A program made the translations under genes and the position numbers. A DNA stretch of 64,000 bases from Pseudoalteromonas phenolica. GTDB lineage: Bacteria; Pseudomonadota; Gammaproteobacteria; Enterobacterales; Alteromonadaceae. The notes beneath the pieces were generated by a model that did no database searches, was not told where the DNA came from, and saw only the letters and a program-made list of their open reading frames with translations. Within the stretch, counting starts at the first letter, position 1. Every line of letters begins with the position of its first letter. The stretch is from positions 682,001-746,000 of the forward strand of contig NZ_CP013187.1 of the NCBI RefSeq assembly GCF_001444405.1. Reading direction: 5' to 3'. This document shows positions 15,711 through 24,942 of the stretch, one piece after another.

Positions 15711-18560
15711 TTATTGGATGGTTAATGTTTTAACTTTAAAGCCTTTAGCTTCTAGTTGCGTTGTCAATGAAGGCGCGTCACCCACTACAATGTAAGTCAT
15801 ATTTGTTGGTACAAGGTGCTTAGCAGCCAATTGGTTTAGTTCTTTTTTAGTCACCTTTTCGATAATGTTAGCCTGTGTTTCTACAATACTTGAATCAACA
15901 TTATGTGCGTGCATCATCGCAAAGAAGCTTAACTTCGCAGCTGGTGTTTCATATTTCAGTGCATCTCTTTGGGCAATGGCATTTTTTGTGAACTCCACTT
16001 CTTTGTCTGTAAGTCCCGATGTATTAACCAAGTTTAATTCATGTTGAATTTCGTTTAGTGCATCTGCCACATTTTCAGCATTAATGCCTGAAGAAATCAC
16101 ATAGTGTCCAGTGTCTCGATTTCCAGAGAAAATGCCACGAATACCATAGGTGAAGCCTTTATCTTCTCGCAAGTTTTGCGTCATACGGCTGTTAAAACTA
16201 TTTGAGAACGCAAAGTTCATAATCTGATTTTTAAAATGCTCACCGGTTAAGTCTGCAGCCACAGTATGCGTTGCTACCCTAATCTGCGCCTGTGGTGCTT
16301 TTTCTTTGTGCACAAGGTAAATCGTGTTGCTGTCTAACTGCGCAGGTGTTGGTTTAGCCATGGTAAGCTCACCTTTACCCTGCCACTTAGATAATACTCC
16401 TTCCAATGCGGCAATCAGTTTAGGCTGCGCCATATCAGACACTACCGACAATTTACTGCCTTGCGGGCGAACTTGTTTGGCATAATAAGATTTAATATCG
16501 GTAAGCTCTAGTTTTGCAAGCTCGTCAACAGTAGGTAACCAAGGTTTACTGTAGTTTCCTTTTGCATACATCACTTCATTTAATGCGCTATCCGCTAAAA
16601 AGTCAGCACTATCTCGCTCTGCTTTACTGTACTCCATGACAAGGCCTTTCACCCGTTCAAAATCTGATTCAGCAAATTTAGGCTGCAATAACTTCTCTGC
16701 CAACACCGCTAATGTTTGCGTTAGATTCTTCGTTAAAGTCGACACTTCAATTTCAATGTGCTCAGGCTTAGCATCAAATGATATTTCCGCACCAAGTTTA
16801 GCTAACTGCTGAGCGAGCTCTGATTTTGTATGTTGGGTTGTGGCTTCAGTTAGCATTTCCACCGTTAATAATGCAAGACCTGGTAATTGCTCTGGGTCAT
16901 ATAAGCGACCGGCTGGAATTTGTAATAGTAAGGTTGTAGTAGGCGTTTCAGCATCTTCTGTACCTAACACTTCAATACCATTCAAAGTTTTTGTTTTCCA
17001 AAGCTTTGGTAATTTAAGCGTTTTTGCAGCACCAGAGGTAGGCTTGATACTGCGGTCAAAAGTATCTACGATAACCGGTAACTCTACCTCAGCTTTAGCC
17101 GTTTCAGTGCCTGCTGGTTCGAAAAATGTTGGTGTATAATTGTCCGGTTTCGCCACTGTCTCCGGCTTGCCTTTAGGTACAATGCTGAGCACAGTATGCG
17201 GTTTGTTAGCAACATATTGAGCATATACACGCTTAATATCATCTACTTTTAGCGCTCTAATACTCGCTAGCTGCTGACTCAAGTAGTCAGGACTATTATG
17301 GAAAGTCTCAAACTCGGCAAGCATTGACACTTTACCTTGAACACTTTGCAGCGCTCTAACAATTTCTGCTTCTCGTTTGGTAATAAATAGCTCAATGTCA
17401 TTTTGAGTCAGGTCATTTTCAATGTAGTCACTCACTAAGGTTTCAATATCTTGGTTTAGCGCCGTTAACGTTTTACCACTTACAGGGTGTGGCAGTGCGA
17501 CAATAATCATCTGACAAGATAATTCAAAACACTTATGCGTAGAGCTTGCAACGACAGCTTGCTGAGTATCAACTAATTTTCGATGCAGCATTGAACTTTC
17601 ACCTTGGCCAATAAAATAACCTAGCGCATCTAATGCGGCTTCGTCTTGGTGCCCCATATAGGCCGTCGGATAGGTTTTTCTGATCAGTGGTAGTGATACA
17701 TTATCTTCGTATGATACAAAACGGGTTTCACTTAATGTACCTGGCTGTTTTGCAGCGCTGGTCACGGCCTCGCCTCTAGGTATTGAACCAAAATATTTTT
17801 GTACCAATGGCAACACGTCATCGCGACTAATTGCTCCACCAATCGTTAGTGTCGCGTTATTTGGGCCATACCAACGTTTAAAGAAGGCTTTTAAATCGTT
17901 GGCATCAGCTCTATTTAGATCCGACATATATCCAATTGGCATCCAAGAGTAAGGGTGTCCATAGCCATACAGTGCTTGATGCGACTTTTCGGTACCTTGC
18001 CCATAAGGCACATTGTCATAACGCATCATACGTTCATTTTTTACCGCAGCACGTTGAACTTCAAACTTTTCTTGGGTAATACCTTGAGCAAAAAAGCCCA
18101 TACGGTCTGACTCTAACCACAGCATCTTCTCTAATTGATTTACTGGGACGGTTTGGAAGTAGTTAGTTCTATCTAAATTCGTTGTGGCATTTAGCTTTCC
18201 ACCCGCTTCAGTCACTATTTTGAAATGTTCTTCATCTGCCACATGTTTTGAGCCTTGAAACATCATGTGCTCAAATAAATGAGCAAACCCTGACTTACCC
18301 AGCTCTTCTCGTGCAGAGCCAACATGATAAGTCACATCCACATGCACTAATGGGTCAGAATGGTCTTCATGTAGAATAACTGTTAGGCCATTATCCAATT
18401 CAAACTTTTCATATGCGATACCAATATCACCGCGCTCAACCTGTTTTTGTTCAACAAATTCTGCACCTGCATATTTTATGTTTTCAGACGATTGAAACTG
18501 ACTACAGCCATTTAATGTTGCAGCCATAATTACTGCCATTGCTACTTTGTTTAAAAGCAT
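15711..18560 (-). CDS. M16-family zinc metallopeptidase, lipoprotein
   Basis: 949 residues, with a lipoprotein signal ending LNGC (Cys19), so it is expected to be anchored to a membrane facing the periplasm. The first M16 domain has the inverted zinc motif HLFEH (H94, E97, H98) with the distal region AAVKNERMM. The second half is a related fold without HxxEH and contains the substrate-binding RxxxxY-like NLREDKGFTYGIRG. This two-domain plan is that of pitrilysin/YhjJ/PqqL-type peptidases that degrade short peptides. AAGGA precedes the ATG. It is a single gene with its own terminator. Confidence 0.92.
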   Translation of the reverse strand: MLLNKVAMAVIMAATLNGCSQFQSSENIKYAGAEFVEQKQVERGDIGIAYEKFELDNGLTVILHEDHSDPLVHVDVTYHVGSAREELGKSGFAHLFEHMMFQGSKHVADEEHFKIVTEAGGKLNATTNLDRTNYFQTVPVNQLEKMLWLESDRMGFFAQGITQEKFEVQRAAVKNERMMRYDNVPYGQGTEKSHQALYGYGHPYSWMPIGYMSDLNRADANDLKAFFKRWYGPNNATLTIGGAISRDDVLPLVQKYFGSIPRGEAVTSAAKQPGTLSETRFVSYEDNVSLPLIRKTYPTAYMGHQDEAALDALGYFIGQGESSMLHRKLVDTQQAVVASSTHKCFELSCQMIIVALPHPVSGKTLTALNQDIETLVSDYIENDLTQNDIELFITKREAEIVRALQSVQGKVSMLAEFETFHNSPDYLSQQLASIRALKVDDIKRVYAQYVANKPHTVLSIVPKGKPETVAKPDNYTPTFFEPAGTETAKAEVELPVIVDTFDRSIKPTSGAAKTLKLPKLWKTKTLNGIEVLGTEDAETPTTTLLLQIPAGRLYDPEQLPGLALLTVEMLTEATTQHTKSELAQQLAKLGAEISFDAKPEHIEIEVSTLTKNLTQTLAVLAEKLLQPKFAESDFERVKGLVMEYSKAERDSADFLADSALNEVMYAKGNYSKPWLPTVDELAKLELTDIKSYYAKQVRPQGSKLSVVSDMAQPKLIAALEGVLSKWQGKGELTMAKPTPAQLDSNTIYLVHKEKAPQAQIRVATHTVAADLTGEHFKNQIMNFAFSNSFNSRMTQNLREDKGFTYGIRGIFSGNRDTGHYVISSGINAENVADALNEIQHELNLVNTSGLTDKEVEFTKNAIAQRDALKYETPAAKLSFFAMMHAHNVDSSIVETQANIIEKVTKKELNQLAAKHLVPTNMTYIVVGDAPSLTTQLEAKGFKVKTLTIQ

Positions 18561-19058
18561 AAGAAAATCCTTATATCAACTTTATTATTTTATCTATCTG
18601 TTTAGAGGAGCTCGCTCGAATGCTGTCTCCTCTGCTGTTGACGACAAGATTAACTATCTCTGCTCGGTGAGTCGCTTATGAAGTTATCATGAATTAATTT
18701 TAATTTTATTATCATTAAAATCATGTGGTTATAATTATTATTGAAATATTCCACAGCGGCTTCTCGTCATTTTGAGGGTTTTTACAAGCAGGATCTAAAT
18801 ATCATGTCGCTACACGTTGCTCAGTAATCTTTATTAATCTGCTTTTGTTAGGAATACGTGAAGGGTCGGTGGTTACGGTCGCCGCCTAGAATCAAAGGGG
18901 TCAGGGTCGTTGATTTTCATAAAAGGGTCAGAGTCGCTGATTTCGGACTCTGACTTCATTTGTGTTTGTGGGTAAGTTGCAATGACTTCCACTTTAAACT
19001 TACCTAATTAGTTGAATTTCAGGGGGCTGTCCTTAGTAATTAATATCTAACTTTACTT
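18561..19058. other. Intergenic region with GGGTCAG repeats and a hairpin
   Basis: 498 nt between two minus-strand genes. At 18890-18954 there are two GGGTCAG motifs (ggggtcagggtcgttgattt and gggtcagagtcgctgattt). The second forms a perfect 9-bp hairpin GTCAGAGTC/GACTCTGAC (18927-18935 with 18946-18954). This is a RAYT-linked type repeat about 8 kb from the RAYT gene. The part next to 18561 should contain the peptidase promoter. Confidence 0.6.
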
Positions 19059-20609
19059 CTACTCGCTCACCCTTTTTAGGTCTAAGTCATGAAAGTTATA
19101 AGAAAAGTCAGTGCTTGCACTTATCGCTTTCATTTTGAATCCACTCACCTTACCGTCGAAGTCGACGTCAAAGTTAACAAACGCATCTGCATTCAATGTT
19201 CGGTCGTACCATTTTGCAACAAATCTGTTGCCTTTTAGGTGTTTAAGCTCACCAGTTAACGCGTTACCACGAGAAAACTTAATGTTAAGCTCTGAGCCTG
19301 TAGCTGTGACATCCACTGTGCCATACCAGTTATCCTTGTAAGTGCCGGCATATTGAGTAAGCTTCATAGGTGGTTTGGTTGTGCCCGGTTGCAAAGGCTT
19401 TTCTGTTTTCTTTTGTTGTTTTATGTAGGCTTCATATCGTTTTCTACCTTCAATGTATACATCAATGTAATTTGTAGGTTCTGATTCAATGTAGTGCTCT
19501 AGAATAGTCGCGGTGAGACCTTGGGCTGCTCGTGACCATTGATTTGTCAGCGCTATAACCGCTACATCTTTTTCAGGTAAAAATGCGATATGCGAGGTCA
19601 TGCCTTGTACCGCACCACCATGAGAGACATGCAAGTGGCCATGAAAATCCATCAAATTCCAGCCTAATCCATATGCTTGAAAATGTGCTTGTGCGTATTT
19701 TTTATCAACATAAGAGACTTTTTTTAAAGTAACGGGTTTCCACATTTCTGCATGTTGCTTTTCAGAGAGCAAGTTTTGTCCATCTGGTAGTTTACCTTTG
19801 CTAAGAAAGAGCTGTGCCCACTTTGCCATACCCGCTATGTCACAATTAATTTGGTTATCATCTTTGAAAAAAGTGGCCTTGAGCTCGCCGTTAACTTCCA
19901 TATGTGGTATAGCACGCTTACTTGGTATTTTAATTCGAGCTGGGTTTGCTACACATTGGGTCATTTGCAGCGGGGCAATTAATGCTTTTTCGACATATTG
20001 GTCCCAAGGCATCTTGGTTATTTCGCGTATAACCTCTTCGGCGACAATATACATTAAATTGACATAGGAATAGTCAGAACGAAATGAACTGGTTGGTTTT
20101 AAATATTTGAGTGCCGAGATGATTTCATCCGGCGTTGCATGTGCTGCTGCATCAGGCCATTGTAATAAATCTCCAGCACCTTGTGGCAAACCAGAGCGAT
20201 GAGTTAACAAGTCGCGAATAGTAAACTCTCTTGTTACCCAAGGATCATACATTTGAAAATGTGGGAGGTAGTCAATGACCTTGTCGTCCCAGCTGAGTTT
20301 ATTTTCATCTACGAGTTTTGCCAATGCTGCAGTGACAAATGATTTTGAAATTGAGGCGACCTGAAATAGGGTATCGGTGTTTACTGGTGTGTTGCTTTCA
20401 ATAGATTGAACGCCATAACCTTTTGCATGGACCACTTCACCACTTTTCACAACTGCCAATGCTACCCCTGGTACATTAAGCTCGCCTGATGCTTTTTCAA
20501 CAAGTGCATCTATTTGTTTTGGGGTTAACTGCGCACTTAGACAGAGTGGGGCAAACACTAACTGAGATAAGACGATTCCTGTATAAACAGATTTTTTGAT
20601 ATAGTTCAT
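19059..20609 (-). CDS. Serine hydrolase of the beta-lactamase/class C fold, exported
   Basis: 516 residues with a signal peptide (cleavage near LSAQ, residue 26). The catalytic motifs of the serine beta-lactamase/DD-peptidase fold are present: SISK (S86, K89), YVN within YSYVNLMY, and HGG in VSHGGAVQG. The last about 100 residues form a DUF3471-like beta domain (YAGTYKDNWYGTVDV...). Such proteins are usually peptidases or esterases rather than true beta-lactamases. It is divergent from the LytTR membrane regulator with a short shared promoter region, suggesting regulation by it. Confidence 0.88.
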   Translation of the reverse strand: MNYIKKSVYTGIVLSQLVFAPLCLSAQLTPKQIDALVEKASGELNVPGVALAVVKSGEVVHAKGYGVQSIESNTPVNTDTLFQVASISKSFVTAALAKLVDENKLSWDDKVIDYLPHFQMYDPWVTREFTIRDLLTHRSGLPQGAGDLLQWPDAAAHATPDEIISALKYLKPTSSFRSDYSYVNLMYIVAEEVIREITKMPWDQYVEKALIAPLQMTQCVANPARIKIPSKRAIPHMEVNGELKATFFKDDNQINCDIAGMAKWAQLFLSKGKLPDGQNLLSEKQHAEMWKPVTLKKVSYVDKKYAQAHFQAYGLGWNLMDFHGHLHVSHGGAVQGMTSHIAFLPEKDVAVIALTNQWSRAAQGLTATILEHYIESEPTNYIDVYIEGRKRYEAYIKQQKKTEKPLQPGTTKPPMKLTQYAGTYKDNWYGTVDVTATGSELNIKFSRGNALTGELKHLKGNRFVAKWYDRTLNADAFVNFDVDFDGKVSGFKMKAISASTDFSYNFHDLDLKRVSE

Positions 20610-20733
20610 AAAAAATGAGCCCTTTAAAGCGATATATTAATTGATAAGGACATTACCAATTACTTCTTACTTTTCTAGCACTTATATGCAAGCGGTGGCG
20701 TTTCTTCTGCAAAAGGTAGTAAAAATTATAAGG

Positions 20734-22278
20734 ATGAGTGTTCGGCCCTTCATGAATCAGACTGTGATAAATATTAATCACATATGCGGTTGCTTTTTGG
20801 CTATTTTTACCATGATATTCTCTACGCAACTCGCCGCGGATGAATTTAATAAGTATTTTATTCAAGAGGTTAGGGTTTGTTATGATGAAAATGAAAAGAT
20901 TTCTTCAAAGTCCTTCTTCTTACAAAACTGCAAAGCGATGCCTTTGAGCGAGGTAAAGACGGGCAATAAATTAACTTGGATAGGCACTACGTTTAACTTA
21001 GGCGACCCCGAGCACATTGATAAACCCGTAGGGCTGTTTTTTTCTGCTCAAGCAGCGGCTGAATTTTACTTTAATGGCGAATTAATTGGCCGAAATGGTT
21101 ACCCGTCTCTCCAAGCTGAAGAAGAGCAGCCTGGTGTGATGGACTTTGTAACCTATATACCTAAGGGGCTACTTAAAGAGCATCAAAATGAGCTAGTGAT
21201 TAAACTGTCATCTCATCATAAAGCGTTTGATATCAGTCGTTCAATCCCGCTTGCGATAGTTACATACTATGATTCACCTCAAGATATCGTATTGCACCAC
21301 TATCTACCTACATTGGTGCCGTTAGGTGTTTTGATCATCGGTTTGATTTTCTTAAGCGTGTTGGTATGGCAAGACTTGAGTCCAAGACGAGGCACTTTTT
21401 GGCTGCCTATACTCTCTTTGTTAGTAGTACTGCAATTGCTGACTGAGGTATCAAGAGGATTAGTTGCATACGAATACCCTTATCATGAAGTTCGGTTGAT
21501 GGTTATCTTACTGCTGGGGACGTTAAGCGGGCTAAGTTTGCTGTTGTATATCATAGATGGGTTTGTGCAAAATCATCGCAAGGCTTGCTTCTTGCTCTCA
21601 ATGTTATTTACGCTGGTATGTATTTATTTGGGAAATACGATAGAAAATAAAACCGTGTTCGCCATACAAGTGCCTGCTGGTGTCAGCTTTTTAATTACCG
21701 CTTTTCAAGCATTCAATAGGCAGGAAAATGCGAGAAAACATGCTAGTGCACTTTTTATATTTTTTATCATAATTGCAGTAAATCCTAATCAATTTCTCGA
21801 TCTTTATTTTTATTATTTTGTTGCAGCGCTTTTGTTATTCTTTTTTGTTCAGCATGCCATTGCATATAAACACGAGCAGTCTCAAAAGCAGCTTGCGCAG
21901 CAAAGAGCTGCTCAGCTGCAACAAGCACTAGATGAATATAGTGAGCAGCAGACGCCATCCAAAATAAAGCTAAATCTTGCAGACAAAAGCGAATGGATAT
22001 CATGTGAGAATATTTGTTTTGTGAAGGGGGCAAGAGATTATGTCGAGATCAGTCTATTGGATAGACGTAATGTGTTGCACAACGAGACCCTGACCCTCAT
22101 GGAAGAAAAATTGCCGGCAACGTTTTTGCGTATACACCGCTCATATATTGTAAATAAGCAGTTGATTCAGTCTCTTGAAAAGCTGCCATCAGGCGGTGGA
22201 AATCTGATACTGAGCTCGGGTGACACCGTGCCCGTCAGTAGGCGGATAATGCCAAAAATTAGAAAGCAACTTGGTTAA
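20734..22278 (+). CDS. Membrane sensor with C-terminal LytTR DNA-binding domain
   Basis: 514 residues from the ATG at 20734 (TAAGG directly before it); an ATG at 20752 is equally possible. A signal peptide (to about QLAAD) is followed by an extracytoplasmic jelly-roll-like domain (FFSAQAAAEFYFNGELIGRN). About seven hydrophobic helices come next, then a coiled coil (QLAQQRAAQLQQALDEYSEQ) and a LytTR domain (FVKGARDYVEISL...FLRIHRSYIVNKQLI). The plan is that of 7TMR-DISM receptors joined directly to a DNA-binding domain, a one-component membrane sensor. The divergent serine hydrolase is its likely target. Confidence 0.85.
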   Translation: MSVRPFMNQTVININHICGCFLAIFTMIFSTQLAADEFNKYFIQEVRVCYDENEKISSKSFFLQNCKAMPLSEVKTGNKLTWIGTTFNLGDPEHIDKPVGLFFSAQAAAEFYFNGELIGRNGYPSLQAEEEQPGVMDFVTYIPKGLLKEHQNELVIKLSSHHKAFDISRSIPLAIVTYYDSPQDIVLHHYLPTLVPLGVLIIGLIFLSVLVWQDLSPRRGTFWLPILSLLVVLQLLTEVSRGLVAYEYPYHEVRLMVILLLGTLSGLSLLLYIIDGFVQNHRKACFLLSMLFTLVCIYLGNTIENKTVFAIQVPAGVSFLITAFQAFNRQENARKHASALFIFFIIIAVNPNQFLDLYFYYFVAALLLFFFVQHAIAYKHEQSQKQLAQQRAAQLQQALDEYSEQQTPSKIKLNLADKSEWISCENICFVKGARDYVEISLLDRRNVLHNETLTLMEEKLPATFLRIHRSYIVNKQLIQSLEKLPSGGGNLILSSGDTVPVSRRIMPKIRKQLG

Positions 22279-22475
22279 TTAAACTATCTACAGAATCAAT
22301 ACTGACCTCATTGTTCATTTAGATGCTAAACAAGTGGCAGTTAGGTGTTAAGTGAGTTCATAACGGTATACATTAAAGTCGGCGGTAAAAACTCATAGGC
22401 AAAGTGCAACTCAGATACGCATGACAAAGCAGCAAAGACGCTTTGTGCATGTTCAATTAGTGACGAGGGAAAGGA

Positions 22476-22982
22476 ATGAACAGTAAGGCTCAGTTATTTT
22501 TATTTTGTGGGAAGATGGGGGCGGGTAAATCAACTTATTCGCAAGTTATTGCTAAGCAGAGGCAGGCGGTTTTATTGAGTGAAGATGCCTGGTTGGCAGC
22601 ACATTACCCTCATCAAATCACGAAGTTTAATGACTATATACACTACTCGAATCTAATTAAACCATTTGTAAAACAACATGTTCAGCAATTACTTAGCCTT
22701 GGTCTTAGTGTTGTGATGGATTTCCCTGCAAATACAGTAAAACAACGGGCTTGGTTAGTCTCACTGGCAAATGAGATTCAGTGCGAACATACGCTTTTTT
22801 ATTTACAGGTTAGTGACGAAGTATGTTTATCTCGGATTGCTAAACGCAGATTGGCACAGCCCAAGCGAGCACATTTCGATACGCCTGAGGTATTTCATCA
22901 AGTGACTCAATATTTTGAGCCTCCAAAAGCGAGTGAGCAGCTTGCGGTAGAAGATGTAGCTGAATCTTCTACCGCAATTTAG
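22476..22982 (+). CDS. P-loop kinase-like ATP-binding protein (AAA_33 type)
   Basis: 168 residues. The Walker A motif GKMGAGKST is at 12-20. SEDAWLAAHYP follows in the position where zeta-toxin/Cpp-like small kinases keep an acidic catalytic residue. VVMDFPANTVKQRAW serves as the Walker B strand, and a lid RIAKRRLAQPKR follows. These proteins phosphorylate small molecules or RNA ends; the substrate cannot be read from the sequence. No antitoxin-like partner is adjacent, which argues against a zeta toxin. AAAGGA lies immediately before the ATG. Confidence 0.75.
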   Translation: MNSKAQLFLFCGKMGAGKSTYSQVIAKQRQAVLLSEDAWLAAHYPHQITKFNDYIHYSNLIKPFVKQHVQQLLSLGLSVVMDFPANTVKQRAWLVSLANEIQCEHTLFYLQVSDEVCLSRIAKRRLAQPKRAHFDTPEVFHQVTQYFEPPKASEQLAVEDVAESSTAI

Positions 22983-23098
22983 AGTGTAATTCAAAGATCT
23001 TAAAAGTTATTTAATGTAAACAGTGGTTTATCTGCGTACCTATACTGGGTATGATGGTTTTTAGTAAATTATATTAATTTCTTAAATAGGATGTTGAG

Positions 23099-23575
23099 AT
23101 GAATCTAAAAGCTATCGGCTTAGTATTATTGAGTGCATTACATGTTAGTGGCTGTGGTAGTGATGCCCACGCAGGAAATGAAATTGAAACTCCACCTGTT
23201 GAAGGCGGAAAAAATACTTGTACAGGGTTTGGCTCACCTCATATAAATGTATTTATTAGAGAGTCATTGAACAGTGATGTACTGATTGAAAACGCATCTG
23301 TTCGTGTAGTGATGGAAAGTGAAAATGAAGAGAGCACCGTGGAACCAGTGTTTATTTCGTCAGATGATCGTAATGAGGATACAAAAACGGGTGCGTACCA
23401 TGCAATTTTAGAACATAACAACCTAGCATTTGATGTGAGCATTGTGGCGTTTGCAGAGGGATACTATCCATTTGTGACTAAAAACATTAGTTTTGAAGTG
23501 AATACAGGGTGTGGTGCCTCAAATGATCTAACCTATGATGTTTATCTTTGCCCCGTAGGTACAACTTGTTTGTGA
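23099..23575 (+). CDS. Small lipoprotein, unknown function
   Basis: 158 residues with a lipobox VSGC (Cys19), so lipid-anchored. The mature part has a short low-complexity linker, then a beta-sandwich-like stretch (NVFIRESLNSDVLIENASVR ... VAFAEGYYPFVTKNISF) resembling carboxypeptidase-regulatory or Ig-like folds. Four cysteines outside the lipobox (TCTG, GCG, CPV, TCL) may form disulfides. AGGA lies 11 nt before the ATG. It is a stand-alone gene. Confidence 0.7.
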   Translation: MNLKAIGLVLLSALHVSGCGSDAHAGNEIETPPVEGGKNTCTGFGSPHINVFIRESLNSDVLIENASVRVVMESENEESTVEPVFISSDDRNEDTKTGAYHAILEHNNLAFDVSIVAFAEGYYPFVTKNISFEVNTGCGASNDLTYDVYLCPVGTTCL

Positions 23576-23696
23576 AACAGGAATAGGTCATGCGCTGTGC
23601 ATTAATAGCACTCAGAGAGCCGAAAGCAGTCATGAAGACATATAGATTCTGAAATAAGTTCAAAATGACTAAATTGGATAATCCTTCATATAAAAC

Positions 23697-23719
23697 AGTA
23701 GCGGCATAAAGCCACTACT
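23697..23719 (-). terminator. Terminator of upp
   Basis: On the minus strand AGTAGTGGC-tttat-GCCGCTACT, a 9-bp stem with one G-T pair, followed by GTTTTATATG. It lies 45 nt after the upp stop. Confidence 0.7.
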
Positions 23720-23763
23720 ACAGATTAAAGCTGTTTATTTCGCTGCCTCTTTTTAACAGACCT

Positions 23764-24393
23764 TTACTTCTTAGTCCCAAATATCTTATCACCCGCATCA
23801 CCAAGACCCGGCAATATATAGCCTTGCTCATTGAGCTTTTCATCAACACTGGCTGTATACAGTGTGACATCTGGGTGAGCCTCTTCCAGCGCTTGAATAC
23901 CCTCTGGAGCCGCCACTAGTACCATGGCTTTAATGTCTTTTACGCCTTGCTTTTTTAATAAATCGATGGTCGCTACCATAGAGCCACCCGTTGCTAGCAT
24001 TGGGTCAACGACTAGAGCAACACGTTTATCTAAATCAGAAGTGAGCTTTTCAAAGTAGGGTACAGGCTCTAGGGTTTCTTCATTTCGATAAAGGCCAACC
24101 ACAGAGACTCTGGCACACGGAATAATTGATAGAACACCTTCATTTAAACCTAATCCGGCTCTTAAAATAGGGACCAAGGTTAGCTTCTTACCAGCTAGTT
24201 GTTGCGTAGTGATATCACCTTGCCAAGAGGCGGTGGTGGTATCTTCTAGCGGTAGGTCTCTTGTTGCTTCAAAGGTTAATAAACTGCCAATTTCAGATAC
24301 CAATTCACGAAATGCTTTAACGCTAATATCGTGTGTTCGTAACAGTCCCATCTTGTGAGAAATCAGTGGGTGCTTAACTTCAACTACGTTCAT
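23764..24393 (-). CDS. upp: Uracil phosphoribosyltransferase
   Basis: 209 residues, the standard length. It converts uracil and PRPP to UMP in pyrimidine salvage. It starts NVVEVKHPLISHKMGLLR, has PILRAGLGLNEG in the uracil-binding region, the PRPP loop VDPMLATGGSMVATIDLL, and the C-terminal YILPGLGDAGDKIFGTK. All are near-identical to the family. It is a single gene with its own terminator; no uraA permease is adjacent. Confidence 0.98.
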   Translation of the reverse strand: MNVVEVKHPLISHKMGLLRTHDISVKAFRELVSEIGSLLTFEATRDLPLEDTTTASWQGDITTQQLAGKKLTLVPILRAGLGLNEGVLSIIPCARVSVVGLYRNEETLEPVPYFEKLTSDLDKRVALVVDPMLATGGSMVATIDLLKKQGVKDIKAMVLVAAPEGIQALEEAHPDVTLYTASVDEKLNEQGYILPGLGDAGDKIFGTKK

Positions 24394-24942
24394 GTTATGC
24401 CCTAAATAAGTTCTTTTAATTTAGTTAAGTCTAACAAGAAGGATAACAATCAATAAAATTTTATTTAGATGGGATCTATAAAGCGCCCGTTTTAGTTGCA
24501 CATCAATAAGTGTTTTCATTGCTTTTTAATGTAGGAAATGGACTGGCTTTTTAGGTTTAAATTTTGCCGTGACTGCTCAAAGACAACCTCTTTTTCGTTT
24601 TACTAAAAGAACGAATAAGTGATTTGTCTACTTAAAGACATTTACGTTTTCAATAAACTCCTGCGGCCTGAATTCACCACCGCAAAAACATAGCCACCCA
24701 ACCAAACATCCCACTAAAGTCTTATAAAAACAACATGTTGTTATATCCGCTTACATAAATTTTCGTGACTTTAAGTTTTATTAGCGATAAATCTTATTGT
24801 CTAAAAGTTTTTCAAGGGAGAAGGGCGAGTTAACTTAGAGTTTGATAGATCTCTTAGGTTTTAGTATTGAGCTTCTTCCCCTATGATAAAAAAGGTACAA
24901 ACCTTTCGTTATGTTATAACGCGGAAAATATGGAAAAATGGA
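24394..24942. other. Divergent promoter region of upp and the S41 peptidase gene
   Basis: 549 nt without a gene; AT-rich, no repeat family of the window recognised here. It must hold the promoters of upp (leftward) and of the tricorn-like peptidase (rightward). No clear operator dyad was seen. Confidence 0.5.

Noticed and set aside
19059..20609. Class C beta-lactamase (antibiotic resistance)
   Set aside because: The motifs define the fold only; the DUF3471-like tail and lack of AmpC-specific features favour a peptidase/esterase-type hydrolase.
22476..22982. Zeta-type toxin of a toxin-antitoxin pair
   Set aside because: The P-loop kinase has no adjacent antitoxin-like gene and could be any small kinase.
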